From assembly GCA_963771545.1 (NCBI GenBank), contig CAVYTX010000002.1, positions 1,426,001 through 1,490,000 on the forward strand: a stretch of DNA of 64,000 nt, read 5' to 3'. The notes under the pieces were generated by a model that had not been told where the DNA came from, did not search any database, and saw only the letters and a list, made by a program, of their open reading frames with translations. Both the position numbers and the translations under genes were made by a program. The stretch is from CAKZLS01 sp963771545 (lineage in GTDB: Bacteria; Pseudomonadota; Alphaproteobacteria; Rhodospirillales; Defluviicoccaceae). This document shows, piece after piece, positions 44,500 through 54,500 of this stretch (the stretch's first letter is position 1; each line of letters begins with the position of its first letter).

Positions 44500-45954
44500 C
44501 AGGACGTTCCCCAAAAACGGGGATCCCGAGAGGGGAAGGTGTTGATCTGATTCTGATAACGCGGCTTGGGAACTGGCGCGGGCTTTTTTTGGGGAGACTT
44601 TTTGCGGCTGGTGGTGGGGCCGTCCGCGGATAGGATTGGGGCTGCGAGGCCAAACAAACCAACCCCATCCGACGGAGGCCCGGAACCATGATAGCACGAA
44701 CGGCGAGGAGAATGCGTGCCCATCTCGACGATTTTTCGGGGAAACTTTCCGAGGGATTGTGCAAACCGGCGCGGCGGTTCGTCGGTGAGGCGTTGTACGG
44801 GATCGCGGCGCGGGGCAGCGTGCGGCTGACCGAGATCGGGCGGGCGCTGGAGGAGACGATTCCGTTGATCAAGACGGAAACACGGCTGTCGCGCAACCTG
44901 GGACGGCCGGAACTGCGCGAGCACCTTGGCCAAGCGATCCTGCGGGAAGGCCGCCGCAAGGTGGGCAAGCGCACCCTTCTGATCCTCGACATCTCCGACA
45001 TCGCCAAGCCATACGCCGAGAAGATGGAGTATCTCGCCCGCGTTCGCGACGGCAGTACCGGGGATATCGCCGACGGCTACTGGCTATGCCAGGTGATCGC
45101 GGTGGAGAACGAGGACACCGCCATCGTGCCGCTTTATAGCGCTCTGTACTCGCAGGCGGCGCCGGACTTCGTCAGTGAGAATGTCGAGATCAAGGACGCG
45201 ATGGCGGCGGTGTCCGAGGCTTGTGAGGATCGCGGCATCTGGGTCATCGACCGCGGCGGCGATCGCGGAACGCTCTATGCCGATCTCCTGGACGCCGGTC
45301 GCTCCTTCGTGATCCGGCAAAAGGGAGATCGTCACCTGCACTGGGGCTTGCGCACCATCGAGACCGCCAGGCTCGCGGCCGATTGCCCGCTGTCCTACGC
45401 CACCCATATCGTCCGCGAGGAGAACGGCAAGGAGGTCCGCCGCCGCCTGGACTACGGCTTCCGTCCCGTGCGCCTGCCGGAACATCCCGACATTCCCCTA
45501 TCGCTGGTGGTGGTGCGCGGTCTCGGCGAGGCCCCGATGATGTTGCTGACCGATCTGCCCATGCGCCGCAACCGAAAGCTCCTGTGGTGGGTGGTCGCGG
45601 CCTATCTCACCCGCTGGCGCATCGAGGAGGCCATCCGCTTCACCAAACAGAGCTACGATCTGGAGGACATCCGCGTCCTCACCTACGACCGCCTGCGCAA
45701 CCTCGTCGTCCTGGTCAACGCCGTCGCCTTCTTCACCGCCGTCGTCCTCGGCACCCGGATCAAGCTGGAGATTCTCGCCACCCACCTCGTCACCGCCGCC
45801 AAACGCCTGTTCGGCATCCCCAACTTCCGCCTCTATGCCCTCGCCGACGGCATCAGGGAGGTCTGCGCCCGCTCTCCTCGCCCCCCTTCAGCCCGACCCG
45901 CCGACGTCCCTCAACTTACACTCGGCTTCCCCTGAATTTTTGGGGAAAGTCCTG
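44500..45954 (+). mobile_element. IS4-like insertion sequence
   Basis: Inverted ends: CAGGACGTTCCCCAAAAA at 44500-44517 and, on the complement, CAGGACTTTCCCCAAAAA at 45937-45954 (one mismatch). One transposase fills it. No target duplication could be found, so one flank may have been deleted after insertion. Its right end abuts the cut IS66 tnpC. Confidence 0.8.
44688..45935 (+). CDS. IS4-family DDE transposase
   Basis: 415 residues. The DDE residues are in LLILDISDIAKPY (first Asp, ~105), WVIDRGGDRG (second Asp, ~188) and YLTRWRIEEAIRFTKQ (Glu, ~305), where the YxxRWxIE signature of IS4 is plain. The N-terminal helical region starts MIARTARRMRAHLDDF, and the frame is intact. It ends two bases before the right inverted repeat. 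This insertion has truncated the IS66 tnpC gene next to it. Confidence 0.9.
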   Translation: MIARTARRMRAHLDDFSGKLSEGLCKPARRFVGEALYGIAARGSVRLTEIGRALEETIPLIKTETRLSRNLGRPELREHLGQAILREGRRKVGKRTLLILDISDIAKPYAEKMEYLARVRDGSTGDIADGYWLCQVIAVENEDTAIVPLYSALYSQAAPDFVSENVEIKDAMAAVSEACEDRGIWVIDRGGDRGTLYADLLDAGRSFVIRQKGDRHLHWGLRTIETARLAADCPLSYATHIVREENGKEVRRRLDYGFRPVRLPEHPDIPLSLVVVRGLGEAPMMLLTDLPMRRNRKLLWWVVAAYLTRWRIEEAIRFTKQSYDLEDIRVLTYDRLRNLVVLVNAVAFFTAVVLGTRIKLEILATHLVTAAKRLFGIPNFRLYALADGIREVCARSPRPPSARPADVPQLTLGFP

Positions 45955-46556
45955 TCTTTCGGGATGCTCGCCCGAGCGGTCGCGTGAATAGTGGAACACG
46001 GCCGCCGGCGGGTCCTTGCCGCCGAAGGGCTTGTCGTCACGGACGTAAGTCCAAACTCTTCCCGTCCGGGTCTTGCCTTTGGCCAGCACCGGCACGGTCG
46101 TGTCGTCGCCATGGAGGCGCTCGGCCGCCAGCACGTGGGCGGCAATAAGATCATGGAGCGGCCGCAGCAGGAAAGCACAGGCTCCTACCTGGTCGGCCAG
46201 CGTCGAGAGGCTGAGATCCACGCCCTCACGGGCGTAGCGTTCACTCTGGCGATTGAGCGGGATGTGCTGGCCGTACTTCTCGAAGAGGATCATCGCCAGA
46301 AGGCTCGGCCCCGCCCAGCCGCGCGGGGTGACGTGGAACGGCGCCGGCGGCTGGCTGATGGTCTCACAGTCCCGGCAGCTGAACCTCTCCCGCACCGTCT
46401 GGATCACCTTCCACTGCCGTGGGATCACCTCTAGAGTTTCCGTGATGTCCTCGCCCAGCTTCGAGAGCTTCTCCGAGCCGCAGCAGGGGCAGGCCTTGGG
46501 CGCCTCGATCACCACCCGCTCGCGCGGCAGATGGGCCGGGAAGGGCTTTCTGGCCG
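45955..46556 (-). pseudogene. IS66 transposase TnpC, middle part (cut at both ends)
   Basis: Reads RKPFPAHLPRERVVIEAPKA, CCGSEKLSKLGEDITETLEV, RFSCRDCETISQPPAPFHV and EKYGQHIPLNRQSERYAREG, the zinc-ribbon and core start of IS66 TnpC. It continues to LAKGKTRTGRVWTYVRDDKP and is cut after YSRDRSGEHPE by the IS4-like element. The front of the gene continues at 49169-49485 beyond an inserted IS21 element. The catalytic C-terminal part is lost. Confidence 0.85.
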
Positions 46557-46564
46557 GCGTCTTG
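46557..46564. repeat. IS21 target-site duplication, left
   Basis: GCGTCTTG, repeated at 49161-49168 directly outside the IS21 ends. Confidence 0.85.
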
Positions 46565-46692
46565 TGCGCATTCCGACGAAAGCGGCCACCGATTCCGACG
46601 GAAAGCGGCCACCTGTTCCGATCCAAAACGGCCACTTTGGCCGAGGGTCGAATATAGCGTCGTGATCGTCGCCGTTGGGTGATCCCTTGATG

Positions 46693-47466
46693 TCATTTTC
46701 GTTGTGGGTGGTCAACGTCGTTGGCGTTGATATTTTCTGAAATGGTCTTTCGCATTGAAGGCCCGTCGAGATCGATCCTGTGGGCGTTGTGGACGATGCG
46801 GTCGAGGATGGCGTCGGCGAAAGTGGGTTTGCCGATGACGTCGTGCCATTTGGTGACAGGCAGTTGGCTGGTGATCAGGATCGAGGCGTTTTGGTATCGG
46901 TCCTCGACGATTTCCATGAGGTCGCGTCGCTGATCGGGGTTGAGCCGTTCGGGTCCCCAATCGTCGAGGATGAGGAGGTTGGCCTTGGTCAGCGCCCGGA
47001 ACAGGCGGGGGTATCGGCCGTCGGCGCGCCCGATTTCGAGTTCGGCGAACATCCTGGGGACGCGCTTGTAGAGGACGGAGAAGTCGTCGCGGCAGGCCTT
47101 CTGGCCGAGCGCGCAGGCGAGCCATGATTTGCCGACGCCGCAGGGGCCGGTGAGGATCAGGTTTTGTTTGCGGGCGATCCATTGGCCTCTGGCGAGTTGC
47201 TGGAACAGGGCTTTGTGGAGGCGCCGGGGGGCCCGGTAGTCGATGTCGTCGATGCTGGCGTCGGGGTGGCGCAGACGGGCGTTGCGGAGCCTGTATGTCA
47301 GACGGCGGTCGTCGCGTTCGGCCTCTTCGCGGTCGAGCAGCAGGGCCAGCCACTGGGCATGGTCCAGTTCGCCGGCCTGGGCGTTGTCGCCGAGTTCGGC
47401 GAAGGCGCGGGCCATGCCGTGCAGCTTGAGATGCCTGAGCTGGTCGAGGGTGGGATGTTGCAGCAT
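46693..47466 (-). CDS. istB: IS21 helper ATPase IstB
   Basis: 257 residues, AAA+ ATPase partner of IstA that selects the target. Walker A is GPCGVGKSWLAC near residue 105 and Walker B ANLLILDDWGPE near 165, with ITSQLPVTKWHD as sensor. The length is normal for IstB. It begins nine bases after the istA stop on the same strand. Frame complete. Confidence 0.93.
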   Translation of the reverse strand: MLQHPTLDQLRHLKLHGMARAFAELGDNAQAGELDHAQWLALLLDREEAERDDRRLTYRLRNARLRHPDASIDDIDYRAPRRLHKALFQQLARGQWIARKQNLILTGPCGVGKSWLACALGQKACRDDFSVLYKRVPRMFAELEIGRADGRYPRLFRALTKANLLILDDWGPERLNPDQRRDLMEIVEDRYQNASILITSQLPVTKWHDVIGKPTFADAILDRIVHNAHRIDLDGPSMRKTISENINANDVDHPQRK

Positions 47467-47475
47467 GATGTCTCC

Positions 47476-48990
47476 TCAGTGGAAGTATTGCGGGCCGCGG
47501 ATGTTGGGATGATCGATCGCCGGTCCGTCCGTGGCCTGTCGCGGTGTGCGGCGATCGAGATTGTTCTTGAGGATGGAGGCGACCGAGGAATACGACCTTG
47601 CGCCGATCTCCAGGGCTCTCTCGCAGGCGGCTTCCAAACGTTCCGATCCATGGGTCTTGGCCAGGCGGAGGATACCGATACAGGAGCGGAAGCCCTGTTC
47701 GGGATGGGGTTTGGCGCGCAGGATGACGTCGATCAGGGTCTCGGTATTGGGTCCGTTGGCGGCGGCCTGGCTTCGGATGCGGTCCGGGGTCCAATTGGCG
47801 TAGCGGCGATGTGAGGACGGCATATGTTCGGCGACGGTGGTGTGCCGCCGGTTGCCGGAACCGCGCATGTGGGCGGCGACGCGTTTGCCTTTGTGAAAGA
47901 CTTCGACGGAGCGTTCGGTGATCCGCGCCCAGAGCTTTTGTTTGGCCAGGCGATGGGGCACCGAATAGTAATGCTTGGCGACCTCGACATGATAATCGAG
48001 GCCGGCGCGGCGCTGCTTCCATTCGGCATACTCGTAGGCTTGGGCAGGCAGCGGCTTGAGCGCCGGCCGGTCGAGTTGCTCGAACAATTGCCGGCGCGAT
48101 GCGCCGAGATGACGCGTGACGCGCCCGTTGAGAGCGACGAGAAGCTCGGCGATCGCCTGATTGAGTTCGGCGAGACTGAAGAAACGGCGATGGCGCAGGC
48201 GGGCCAGAACGCGGCGCTCGACGATCTGAACGCCGACTTCGACTTTCGCCTTGTCCCGCGGTCTGCGCGGCCGCGCCGGCACGATGGCGGTGTCGTAATG
48301 GGCCGCCATGCTGGCATAGGTGCGGTTGATCTCGGGATCGTACAGGCAGGCCTTGACGACGCCGGACTTGAGATTGTCCGGCACGACCTGCCGGGGCGCG
48401 CCGCCGAAATAGGCGAAGGCGCGGATATGCGAACCGATCCAGTCGGGCAAAGCCTGCGTCCAGGTCGCCTCCGCGTAGGTATAGCTGGAAGCGCCCAGGG
48501 TGGCGACGAACACCTGGGCCGTGCGGATCTCGCCGGTAAGGCCGTCGATCACCTCCATCGTGGCGCCGGCGTAATCGACGAACAGCTTCTCGCCGACGAC
48601 ATGGGCTTGACGCATGGTCGGGTTGAGCCGGCCGCGCCAATCCCGGTAGAGATCGCAAAACCGGCTGTAGCCGTAACCCCCGGGATGAACCGAGCGGTAT
48701 TCCTCCCACAACAGCGACAGAGTGACGCCGGGCCGCTTGAGTTCGCGATGCAGGACTGGCCAATCGGGAGGCGGCCGGCGATCGGGAGAAACCGCTGGCG
48801 GCGGCGGAAACAGCAGCCGTTCCAGGTCTTCGTCCGAAAGCCCCTCGGGCAGCGGCCAACCCAGGCCGGCGCGGCGTGCCCGGCGAAGATAATCGCCGAC
48901 CGCCGTGCGGCCGATGTTCAAGCTGACGGCAATCCGCCGCTTCGACAATCCGCCGGCGTGCAGCCGTAGAACGTCGTATATTTTGCGCAT
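47476..48990 (-). CDS. istA: IS21 transposase IstA
   Basis: 504 residues from the ATG at 48990 (GGGAGAG upstream). The N-terminal helix-turn-helix is MRKIYDVLRLHAGGLSKRRI with GRTAVGDYLRRAR. The integrase core has KLFVDYAGATMEVIDG (first Asp), APRQVVPDNLKSGVVK (second Asp region) and KAKVEVGVQIVERRVLA (Glu). It closes with a basic C-terminal part. First gene of the istAB operon; intact. Confidence 0.93.
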   Translation of the reverse strand: MRKIYDVLRLHAGGLSKRRIAVSLNIGRTAVGDYLRRARRAGLGWPLPEGLSDEDLERLLFPPPPAVSPDRRPPPDWPVLHRELKRPGVTLSLLWEEYRSVHPGGYGYSRFCDLYRDWRGRLNPTMRQAHVVGEKLFVDYAGATMEVIDGLTGEIRTAQVFVATLGASSYTYAEATWTQALPDWIGSHIRAFAYFGGAPRQVVPDNLKSGVVKACLYDPEINRTYASMAAHYDTAIVPARPRRPRDKAKVEVGVQIVERRVLARLRHRRFFSLAELNQAIAELLVALNGRVTRHLGASRRQLFEQLDRPALKPLPAQAYEYAEWKQRRAGLDYHVEVAKHYYSVPHRLAKQKLWARITERSVEVFHKGKRVAAHMRGSGNRRHTTVAEHMPSSHRRYANWTPDRIRSQAAANGPNTETLIDVILRAKPHPEQGFRSCIGILRLAKTHGSERLEAACERALEIGARSYSSVASILKNNLDRRTPRQATDGPAIDHPNIRGPQYFH

Positions 48991-49160
48991 GGGCAATCTC
49001 TCCCGGGGCATCCTCGCTCCTCTCGAAAAGGCGCGAAGGTAGCCCCTGTCAGGATCACCCAACGAGGTCGACCACATCCCCAATCCGACTGGCCGCTTTG
49101 CGTCGAAATCAGTGGCCGGATTAAATCGGAATCAGTGGCCGCTTTGCGTCGGAATGCGCA

Positions 49161-49168
49161 GCGTCTTG
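49161..49168. repeat. IS21 target-site duplication, right
   Basis: GCGTCTTG, matching 46557-46564. Confidence 0.85.
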
Positions 49169-49485
49169 CGGGTGAAGCCCTTCACCTCTGTGGTCTGCTC
49201 TGGGACCGCCTCGGCGGCCAGTTCCTCGTCGCTGGCCTTGGCCGCCAGCTCCTCCAGCTCCAATTCCAACTGGTTCAAGAGGCGCTGTTTGCGCTCGCTG
49301 CGCTGGCCGTAGAGCTCCCGGCGCAGCTTGGCGATCTCCAGCTGCAATAGAGTGACCACCTTGGCCACACGCGTCGCCTCGGCCTGCGCGTGGACCTTTT
49401 CCGCCTCGGCCACATCGGCCCGCTCAACGGCCGCCGCAAGGGCGGACTTGAGGGCGGAAATCTCGGCGAAGGCGGCGCTGTCCAT
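49169..49485 (-). pseudogene. IS66 transposase TnpC, N-terminal part
   Basis: From the ATG at 49485: MDSAAFAEISALKSALAAAV, a long coiled coil (KVHAQAEATRVAKVVTLLQL), LYGQRSERKQRLLNQLELEL and TEVKGFTRK, the standard IS66 TnpC leucine-zipper-like N-terminus. Interrupted there by IS21; continues at 46556. Confidence 0.85.
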
Positions 49486-49551
49486 AGCGGGAATCGAATC
49501 ACAGAATGCCGCGGCGCGGCCAGCACTTTCTTGCCGCAAAGGCCTCTTTTT

Positions 49552-49899
49552 TCAACCCGTCGTCAGCGGCCGCCAGGTCCGCTGCGGCGCCCTCCAATCG
49601 ATGCCCTCCAAGAGCATCGCCAGCTGCGCCGGCGTCACGCTCACTTTGCCGTCCGCCAGCGACGGCCAGACAAAGCGCCCGCGCTCAAGGCGCTTCGAAA
49701 AGAGGCAGGCCCCTTGCCCGTCCCACCAGATCACCTTGATCAAATCACCTCGCCGACCGCGATAGACGATAAGATGCCCCGAATAGGGATCCAGCTGCAG
49801 TACCCCCTCCGCCAAAGCCGCCAGACTGGCAAAGCCCTTGCGCATGTCCGTGACCCCCGCCTTGAGCCAGACCCGCGTCCGGGCCGGAACCGGGATCAT
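49552..49899 (-). CDS. tnpB: IS66 accessory protein TnpB
   Basis: 115 residues from the ATG at 49899: MIPVPARTRVWLKAGVTDMR, KGFASLAALAEGVLQLDPYS and GDLIKVIWWDGQGACLFSKR, the well-conserved IS66 Orf2 pattern. The ATG overlaps the tnpA stop (ATGA), giving coupled translation. Intact, though the element's tnpC is broken, so the IS66 copy cannot move on its own. Confidence 0.92.
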   Translation of the reverse strand: MIPVPARTRVWLKAGVTDMRKGFASLAALAEGVLQLDPYSGHLIVYRGRRGDLIKVIWWDGQGACLFSKRLERGRFVWPSLADGKVSVTPAQLAMLLEGIDWRAPQRTWRPLTTG

Positions 49900-50246
49900 G
49901 AGACCAGCTCGCGCACCAGCCGCGCCACGGCATCCGGATCGAAACCGCCCTCCAGCGTGACACGGTGGCCGGCCGCGAGCGCAATTTCGATCCTCCCCGC
50001 CCGATACGGCCCCGCCGCCTCCTTTGCGATCTCGGCAGGCGACGGCCCACAAGGGACCAGCGCCACCGGCAGGAAGGACCCCTCGGCTCCGTAGCGGCGT
50101 CTCCAGTTGAACAGAAGATTGGCGTTCAGGTCATGGCGCCGAGCCACCGACGCAACCGAAACGCCGGGCTCGGCCGCTTCCGCAACGACCCGACGCTTGA
50201 AAGCCTCCCCCCATCTCCGGCGCGACCGCTGAGGCTCACCCGACAT
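49896..50246 (-). CDS. tnpA: IS66 accessory protein TnpA
   Basis: 116 residues from the ATG at 50246 (MSGEPQRSRRRWGEAFKRRV). Helix-turn-helix region GVSVASVARRHDLNANLLFN followed by WRRRYG, as in the IS3/IS66 OrfA type. First gene of the IS66 set, overlapping tnpB by 4 bp. The frame extends to 50429, but the upstream part is not protein-like. Confidence 0.88.
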   Translation of the reverse strand: MSGEPQRSRRRWGEAFKRRVVAEAAEPGVSVASVARRHDLNANLLFNWRRRYGAEGSFLPVALVPCGPSPAEIAKEAAGPYRAGRIEIALAAGHRVTLEGGFDPDAVARLVRELVS

Positions 50247-50521
50247 CAATAAGTGTCCACCAATGTTAAGCGGACACCATTGCCCGCCACCCACATCAAG
50301 GTCGCAGATCAAACCGACTAAAAACAGGCGGCCTTCGGCGGATGGATACGACTTGGCGTTGATGATCGAGTGACCTGCGCGGGGGCCATGGCATCCCAGG
50401 AGAGTAGCTTCACCCGGCAGGCCGCGCATCCAGCGGCGGCTCCTGAGTGTCCCAAATCAGATTTCCGGTGGTAGCTATATGGTAGCTTGAGAGATTTCAG
50501 GGCGCTGGCTCCGGGAATCGA
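50247..50521. other. IS66 outer end and flank
   Basis: The repeats GTGTCCACCAATG and GCGGACACCATTG near 50256-50282 probably mark the outer end of IS66, but the exact terminus cannot be fixed. No gene is recognised from there to the terminator at 50522. The direct pair GGTAGCTATATGGTAGC stands near 50470-50490. Confidence 0.4.
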
Positions 50522-50557
50522 AAAGCCGCCGATTCTTGTCGAGAATCAGCGGCTTTT
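50522..50557 (-). terminator. Rho-independent terminator, probably the original tRNA-fMet terminator
   Basis: Stem AAAGCCGC(C)GATTCT with loop TGTCG and AGAATCAGCGGCTTT; on the minus strand it ends in TTTTC. It stands two bases from the partial tRNA-fMet copy, the distance expected for a tRNA terminator, and is now 4.4 kb from the intact tRNA. Confidence 0.75.
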
Positions 50558-50558
50558 C

Positions 50559-50604
<46 letters not shown>

Positions 50605-50711
50605 ACACAGCGTATTTCTGCGTACTTGTGCGAAAACGAGCGAAAACCCAAGCATGCCTATCGGCGACCATTATTCAGAAGAACTACTCAGGCCTTGAAA
50701 CCGAAGGTGGC

Positions 50712-51566
50712 TCAGCGGACTCCCATCCACGCTTGCAGGCCGCGGGGGACGGCCTGCTTTATCACCAGTTCCACCGTGCCTATAAAATCCTCGTCTCCAC
50801 GCCATAGGGGCATGGGACCGAGCGTGGTGACGACTGGTGTGGCATCGCCATGGCTGGAAGCCTCCTCGAACAGGCTGTCCATGAGCTTGCCGCCCCAGAA
50901 GGTCGAGGGATCGGCCGATAAGGGCTGCGGCGGAGGCTCGGAAGCATAGGGCTTCCTGCGACCGACGGTAGGCGCCGCCCCGCCGAGGTGAGCGACGAAA
51001 CCTTCGCGCGACAAGCCTCGCACGCGGAACAAAAGAAACGGGTCGCGATCGAATACCTCGCCCAGCAAGTAGTAGACCGCGGCAACGTGCTTGCAGGGAT
51101 TGGACCAGTCGGGACAGGAGCACGACGTCTTCAGATCGTTCAATTGCGTGGGAAACAACGGGACACCCGCGGTCTTGAATGTTTTCTCCAGGGTTTCGGG
51201 CATCTCGCCGGCAACAAGGCGGGCCGCGCTCCACGCATCATCGGCGACCGCCTTGCCCAGTCTCTTCCAGTCCTTGGCAGCGATGGGCTTCAGGGCAACG
51301 ACCACCTTGTAGGGGGTGCGCCGTGAGCCTTGCACCTTGGCCGCTACCTTTCCCAAATCGATCGTCAGATCGACCACTTGGCCTTTACGAGCATAAGTGC
51401 GCCCACGCGAGAGCCGTGCACCGATATCGAACGACTCCAGCACTTCCAGCCAGCGCCGTCCCCACCAGGTCTCGACGAATGCACCCCGCTTGCTCCGCGC
51501 TTTGATCCCGCCTTTGGCCTCGCGCGGCTGGGAGCGCGGAAAATAGAAATCGCCGTACCGGGACAT
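50712..51566 (-). CDS. SWIM zinc-finger protein
   Basis: 284 residues. The SWIM finger is CSCPDWSNPCKHVAAVYY with ligands C149, C151, C158 and H160. Before it lie GAFVETWWGRRWLEVLESF and RGRTYARKGQVVDL, conserved in bacterial SWIM proteins that travel with SNF2 helicases. The finger likely binds DNA or partners of the helicase. The gene follows the SNF2 gene by 31 bp on the same strand. The role of the pair is not established; chromatin-like remodelling, repair or phage defence are possible. Carried on an island in tRNA-fMet. Confidence 0.87.
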   Translation of the reverse strand: MSRYGDFYFPRSQPREAKGGIKARSKRGAFVETWWGRRWLEVLESFDIGARLSRGRTYARKGQVVDLTIDLGKVAAKVQGSRRTPYKVVVALKPIAAKDWKRLGKAVADDAWSAARLVAGEMPETLEKTFKTAGVPLFPTQLNDLKTSCSCPDWSNPCKHVAAVYYLLGEVFDRDPFLLFRVRGLSREGFVAHLGGAAPTVGRRKPYASEPPPQPLSADPSTFWGGKLMDSLFEEASSHGDATPVVTTLGPMPLWRGDEDFIGTVELVIKQAVPRGLQAWMGVR

Positions 51567-51597
51567 GCTTGTTTCGCTCCTTACGCTGACCGCGCCT

Positions 51598-54500
51598 TTA
51601 GGCGACGGCCTCCTGCCTGAGAGCCAGAAGATCCCGCAGGTCGGCGGTCGACAGTTCGGTCAACCAGCTCTCGCCGGTTCCGACGATCGCCTCGGAGATT
51701 GCCTTTTTGGTTTCGATCATCTCATCGATTTTCTCTTCCAGAGTTCCCAGGCACAAGAACTTGTGAACCTGCACCTGGCGGGTTTGGCCAATGCGAAAGG
51801 CGCGATCGGTGGCCTGCTGCTCGACCGCCGGATTCCACCATCGATCATAGTGGAACACGTGATTGGCGGCCGTCAAATTGAGACCCGTTCCGCCGGCCTT
51901 GAGCGACAGCAGAAAGATACGTGGCCCGTTCGGCTGCTGGAAATGGTCGACCATCCTGTCTCTCTTCAACTTTGCGACTCCGCCATGCAGAAACAGCACC
52001 TCGCGACCAAACGTTTCCTCAATATGACACTTGATGATCGATCCCATCTCGGTGAACTGGGTGAAGACAAGGGCGCGATCGTCCACGGCAAACACCTCTT
52101 CCAGCATCTCGATCAAGCGGGCCAACTTGCCCGAGCGTTCGGGAACCGCGGATCTGTCGCCGAGAAACTGGGCGGGATGGTTGCACACCTGCTTGAGCTT
52201 GGAGAGGGTGGCAAGGACCACGCCCCGGCGCTGAATACCATCCGCCCCCTCGAGGGCCCGCAGAGAGTCTTCGACGACGGCGGCGTACAGCGACGCCTGC
52301 TCCTTGGTGAGCATACAGAACACCTTCATCTCCTGCTTCTCGGGCAGGTCATCGATGACGGTCTTGTCGGTCTTGAGCCGACGCAGGATGAAAGGGCCGG
52401 TCAGCGCCTTGAGTTGAGCGATGCTCCAAGGGTCACGACGGGTCTGGATGGGCTCGAAGAAGCGACGCTTGAACCCGGCCTGCGTACCGAGAAAACCACG
52501 GTTGAGAAACTCCATGATCGACCACAGGTCACCGATGTTGTTTTCGACCGGGGTGCCGGTCAGCGCGACGCGGTACCCGGCATCCAGCGCACGGGCCGCC
52601 TTTGCCTGCTTGGTTTCAGGGTTCTTGATGTTCTGCGCCTCGTCGAGGACGATGCCCGTCCAAGGCACCTTCTTGAGAGCCTCCACATCCCGCTGGAGCA
52701 GTGCGTAGCTGGTGACAACCAGGTCGTGCGCCAGACACGCCTTGCGCATCATCGCCGTCTTGGAACGGCCGGTGCCGTGGTGGATAAGGACCTTGAGATC
52801 GGGCGCGAAACGCGCGGCCTCTCGCTGCCAATTGCCGATCACGGACGTCGGGCAGATCAGGAGAGCCGTCGGTTTTTCATCCGAGGACTCCTTGTCGTTC
52901 AGAAGCAGCGCCAGGGTCTGGACCGTTTTCCCAAGTCCCATGTCGTCGGCGAGACAAGCGCCGAGCCGCCATCGGCGCAAAAATGCCAGCCATGAATACC
53001 CCTGGCTTTGATACGGCCGTAGCGTTCCGCTCAATCCAGAGGGCGGCGGCAGGTCTTCAAGCGTTGAGCGGCCGCTTAGGCGATCGAGCAGATCCTTGAT
53101 CCACGTTTCCGCAATGACTCCCGCGGGTTCCGAGTCCTCGGTGCCGCCGAGCGCCATCCTGACGACATCACGAGCAGTGGCCGTAAGACCACGCTGCTTC
53201 AGACGATGCACAACATCCTTGATTTCACCGGGATCGAGCAGCACCCATTGGCCACGCACGCGGACCAGCGGCACCTTGAGTTTCGCCAGTGCCATCAGAT
53301 CCTGGCGAGACAAACTCTGGTCTCCGAGCGCAACCTCCCAGTCGAAACGGACGATCGTATCCAGGGAGAGGCCGCCGCCGCCCTGCATCTTCGGCGAACG
53401 AACCTTCGCCTGTGTGGTGAGACGGGTTCGCGTCCCCTGACGGCTCCACCAGGACGGCAACATGACGCCGAAACCCGCCACCTCCAGCCCCGGCGCGGCG
53501 TTGACAAGGAAGTCGACCGCGCCGGCCGCATCGGTTTTTATGCCATCGGGAATTCCCCGCTTGAGGCTCGCCTCGACCGCCCGGCTGATCCGCCCCGCCT
53601 GGGCAAACGACAAGAGAAGGAACTCACGAACTTCGGCCTTGCTTCCGACCATCTTGGCCAAAGCCCGGTCCTTCCCATTCCAGGCGTCTGGAACCGGGAG
53701 CAGCAGGCTCGGGTCCGCATGCGCCTGGAGCAAGTACCGCACGCGCCACGGTTCGTCGGGGACGTGGATTGAGACATCAGCCCCGCTGTCCGGGGAGATG
53801 GTTGGCTCCTCTACACGAAAGCACAGGCGAGTGGGGCTGGAGGCAGCGACCGCGATCGGCCGGCGCCAGTCCTCGAGGCGTCGCCGCAACGCTTCGATTT
53901 CAGCGGCATCCGCGCGGATCTCCGCATTCGATCCGGTCAGCGCAGCGAGCCATCGGTCATCTAAAGTCGTGAGCGTAGCTTTCCGCGCGGCGGTCGGTTC
54001 GGAGCGCATCAAGGCGTCGATCAACGAGCCGATGACCTCCTCCACCACGGTGGCAGGTGGTTCAAGGGGCGGCGCCGTCGTCTTGCCGACGGCCCGGGCC
54101 GCATCCGGCATGGCACGAGCAAGCCTCGCCACCGCTTGGGCATCTCTGCCCAACAGAACCGGCCGCCAGCGCGCCGCCGGCCCGCCATCTTCATTCACGA
54201 GGTCGGGCAAAACGCATTGCCGGGCCACCAGCGACCCCGCAAGGCGAAGCGCGGCATGCCAAAAAGTCAAATCCGCAGAAGCGAAGAGCCCGGGAGCTAG
54301 AACGCCGTCGTCGTATCGTCGGATCAGAAGATCGGCGAACGCCATGGCGTCCAACGCCAATGTCGTGGTTTCCCAGGGCGCAATCTCGGCGCTGGCTACC
54401 GAGTTCGGGAACTCCTCGACAATGGCGTTGGATGCGATCGGACGCCCCTTCACCGTGGGCAGCCACAGAACGGCGCGCTCGATGTCGACGGCGGTGGGCG

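Larger units (their letters stand above)
46565..49160 (-). mobile_element. IS21-family insertion sequence inside IS66 tnpC
   Basis: Ends TGCGCATTCCGACGAAAGCG (left) and, on the complement of the right end, TGCGCATTCCGACGCAAAGC. Each is followed by further internal repeats of the TTCCGA..AAAGCGGCCAC type, as in IS21. An 8-bp duplication GCGTCTTG flanks it. It encodes istA and istB; removing it restores the tnpC frame (TRKTPARKP). Confidence 0.92.
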
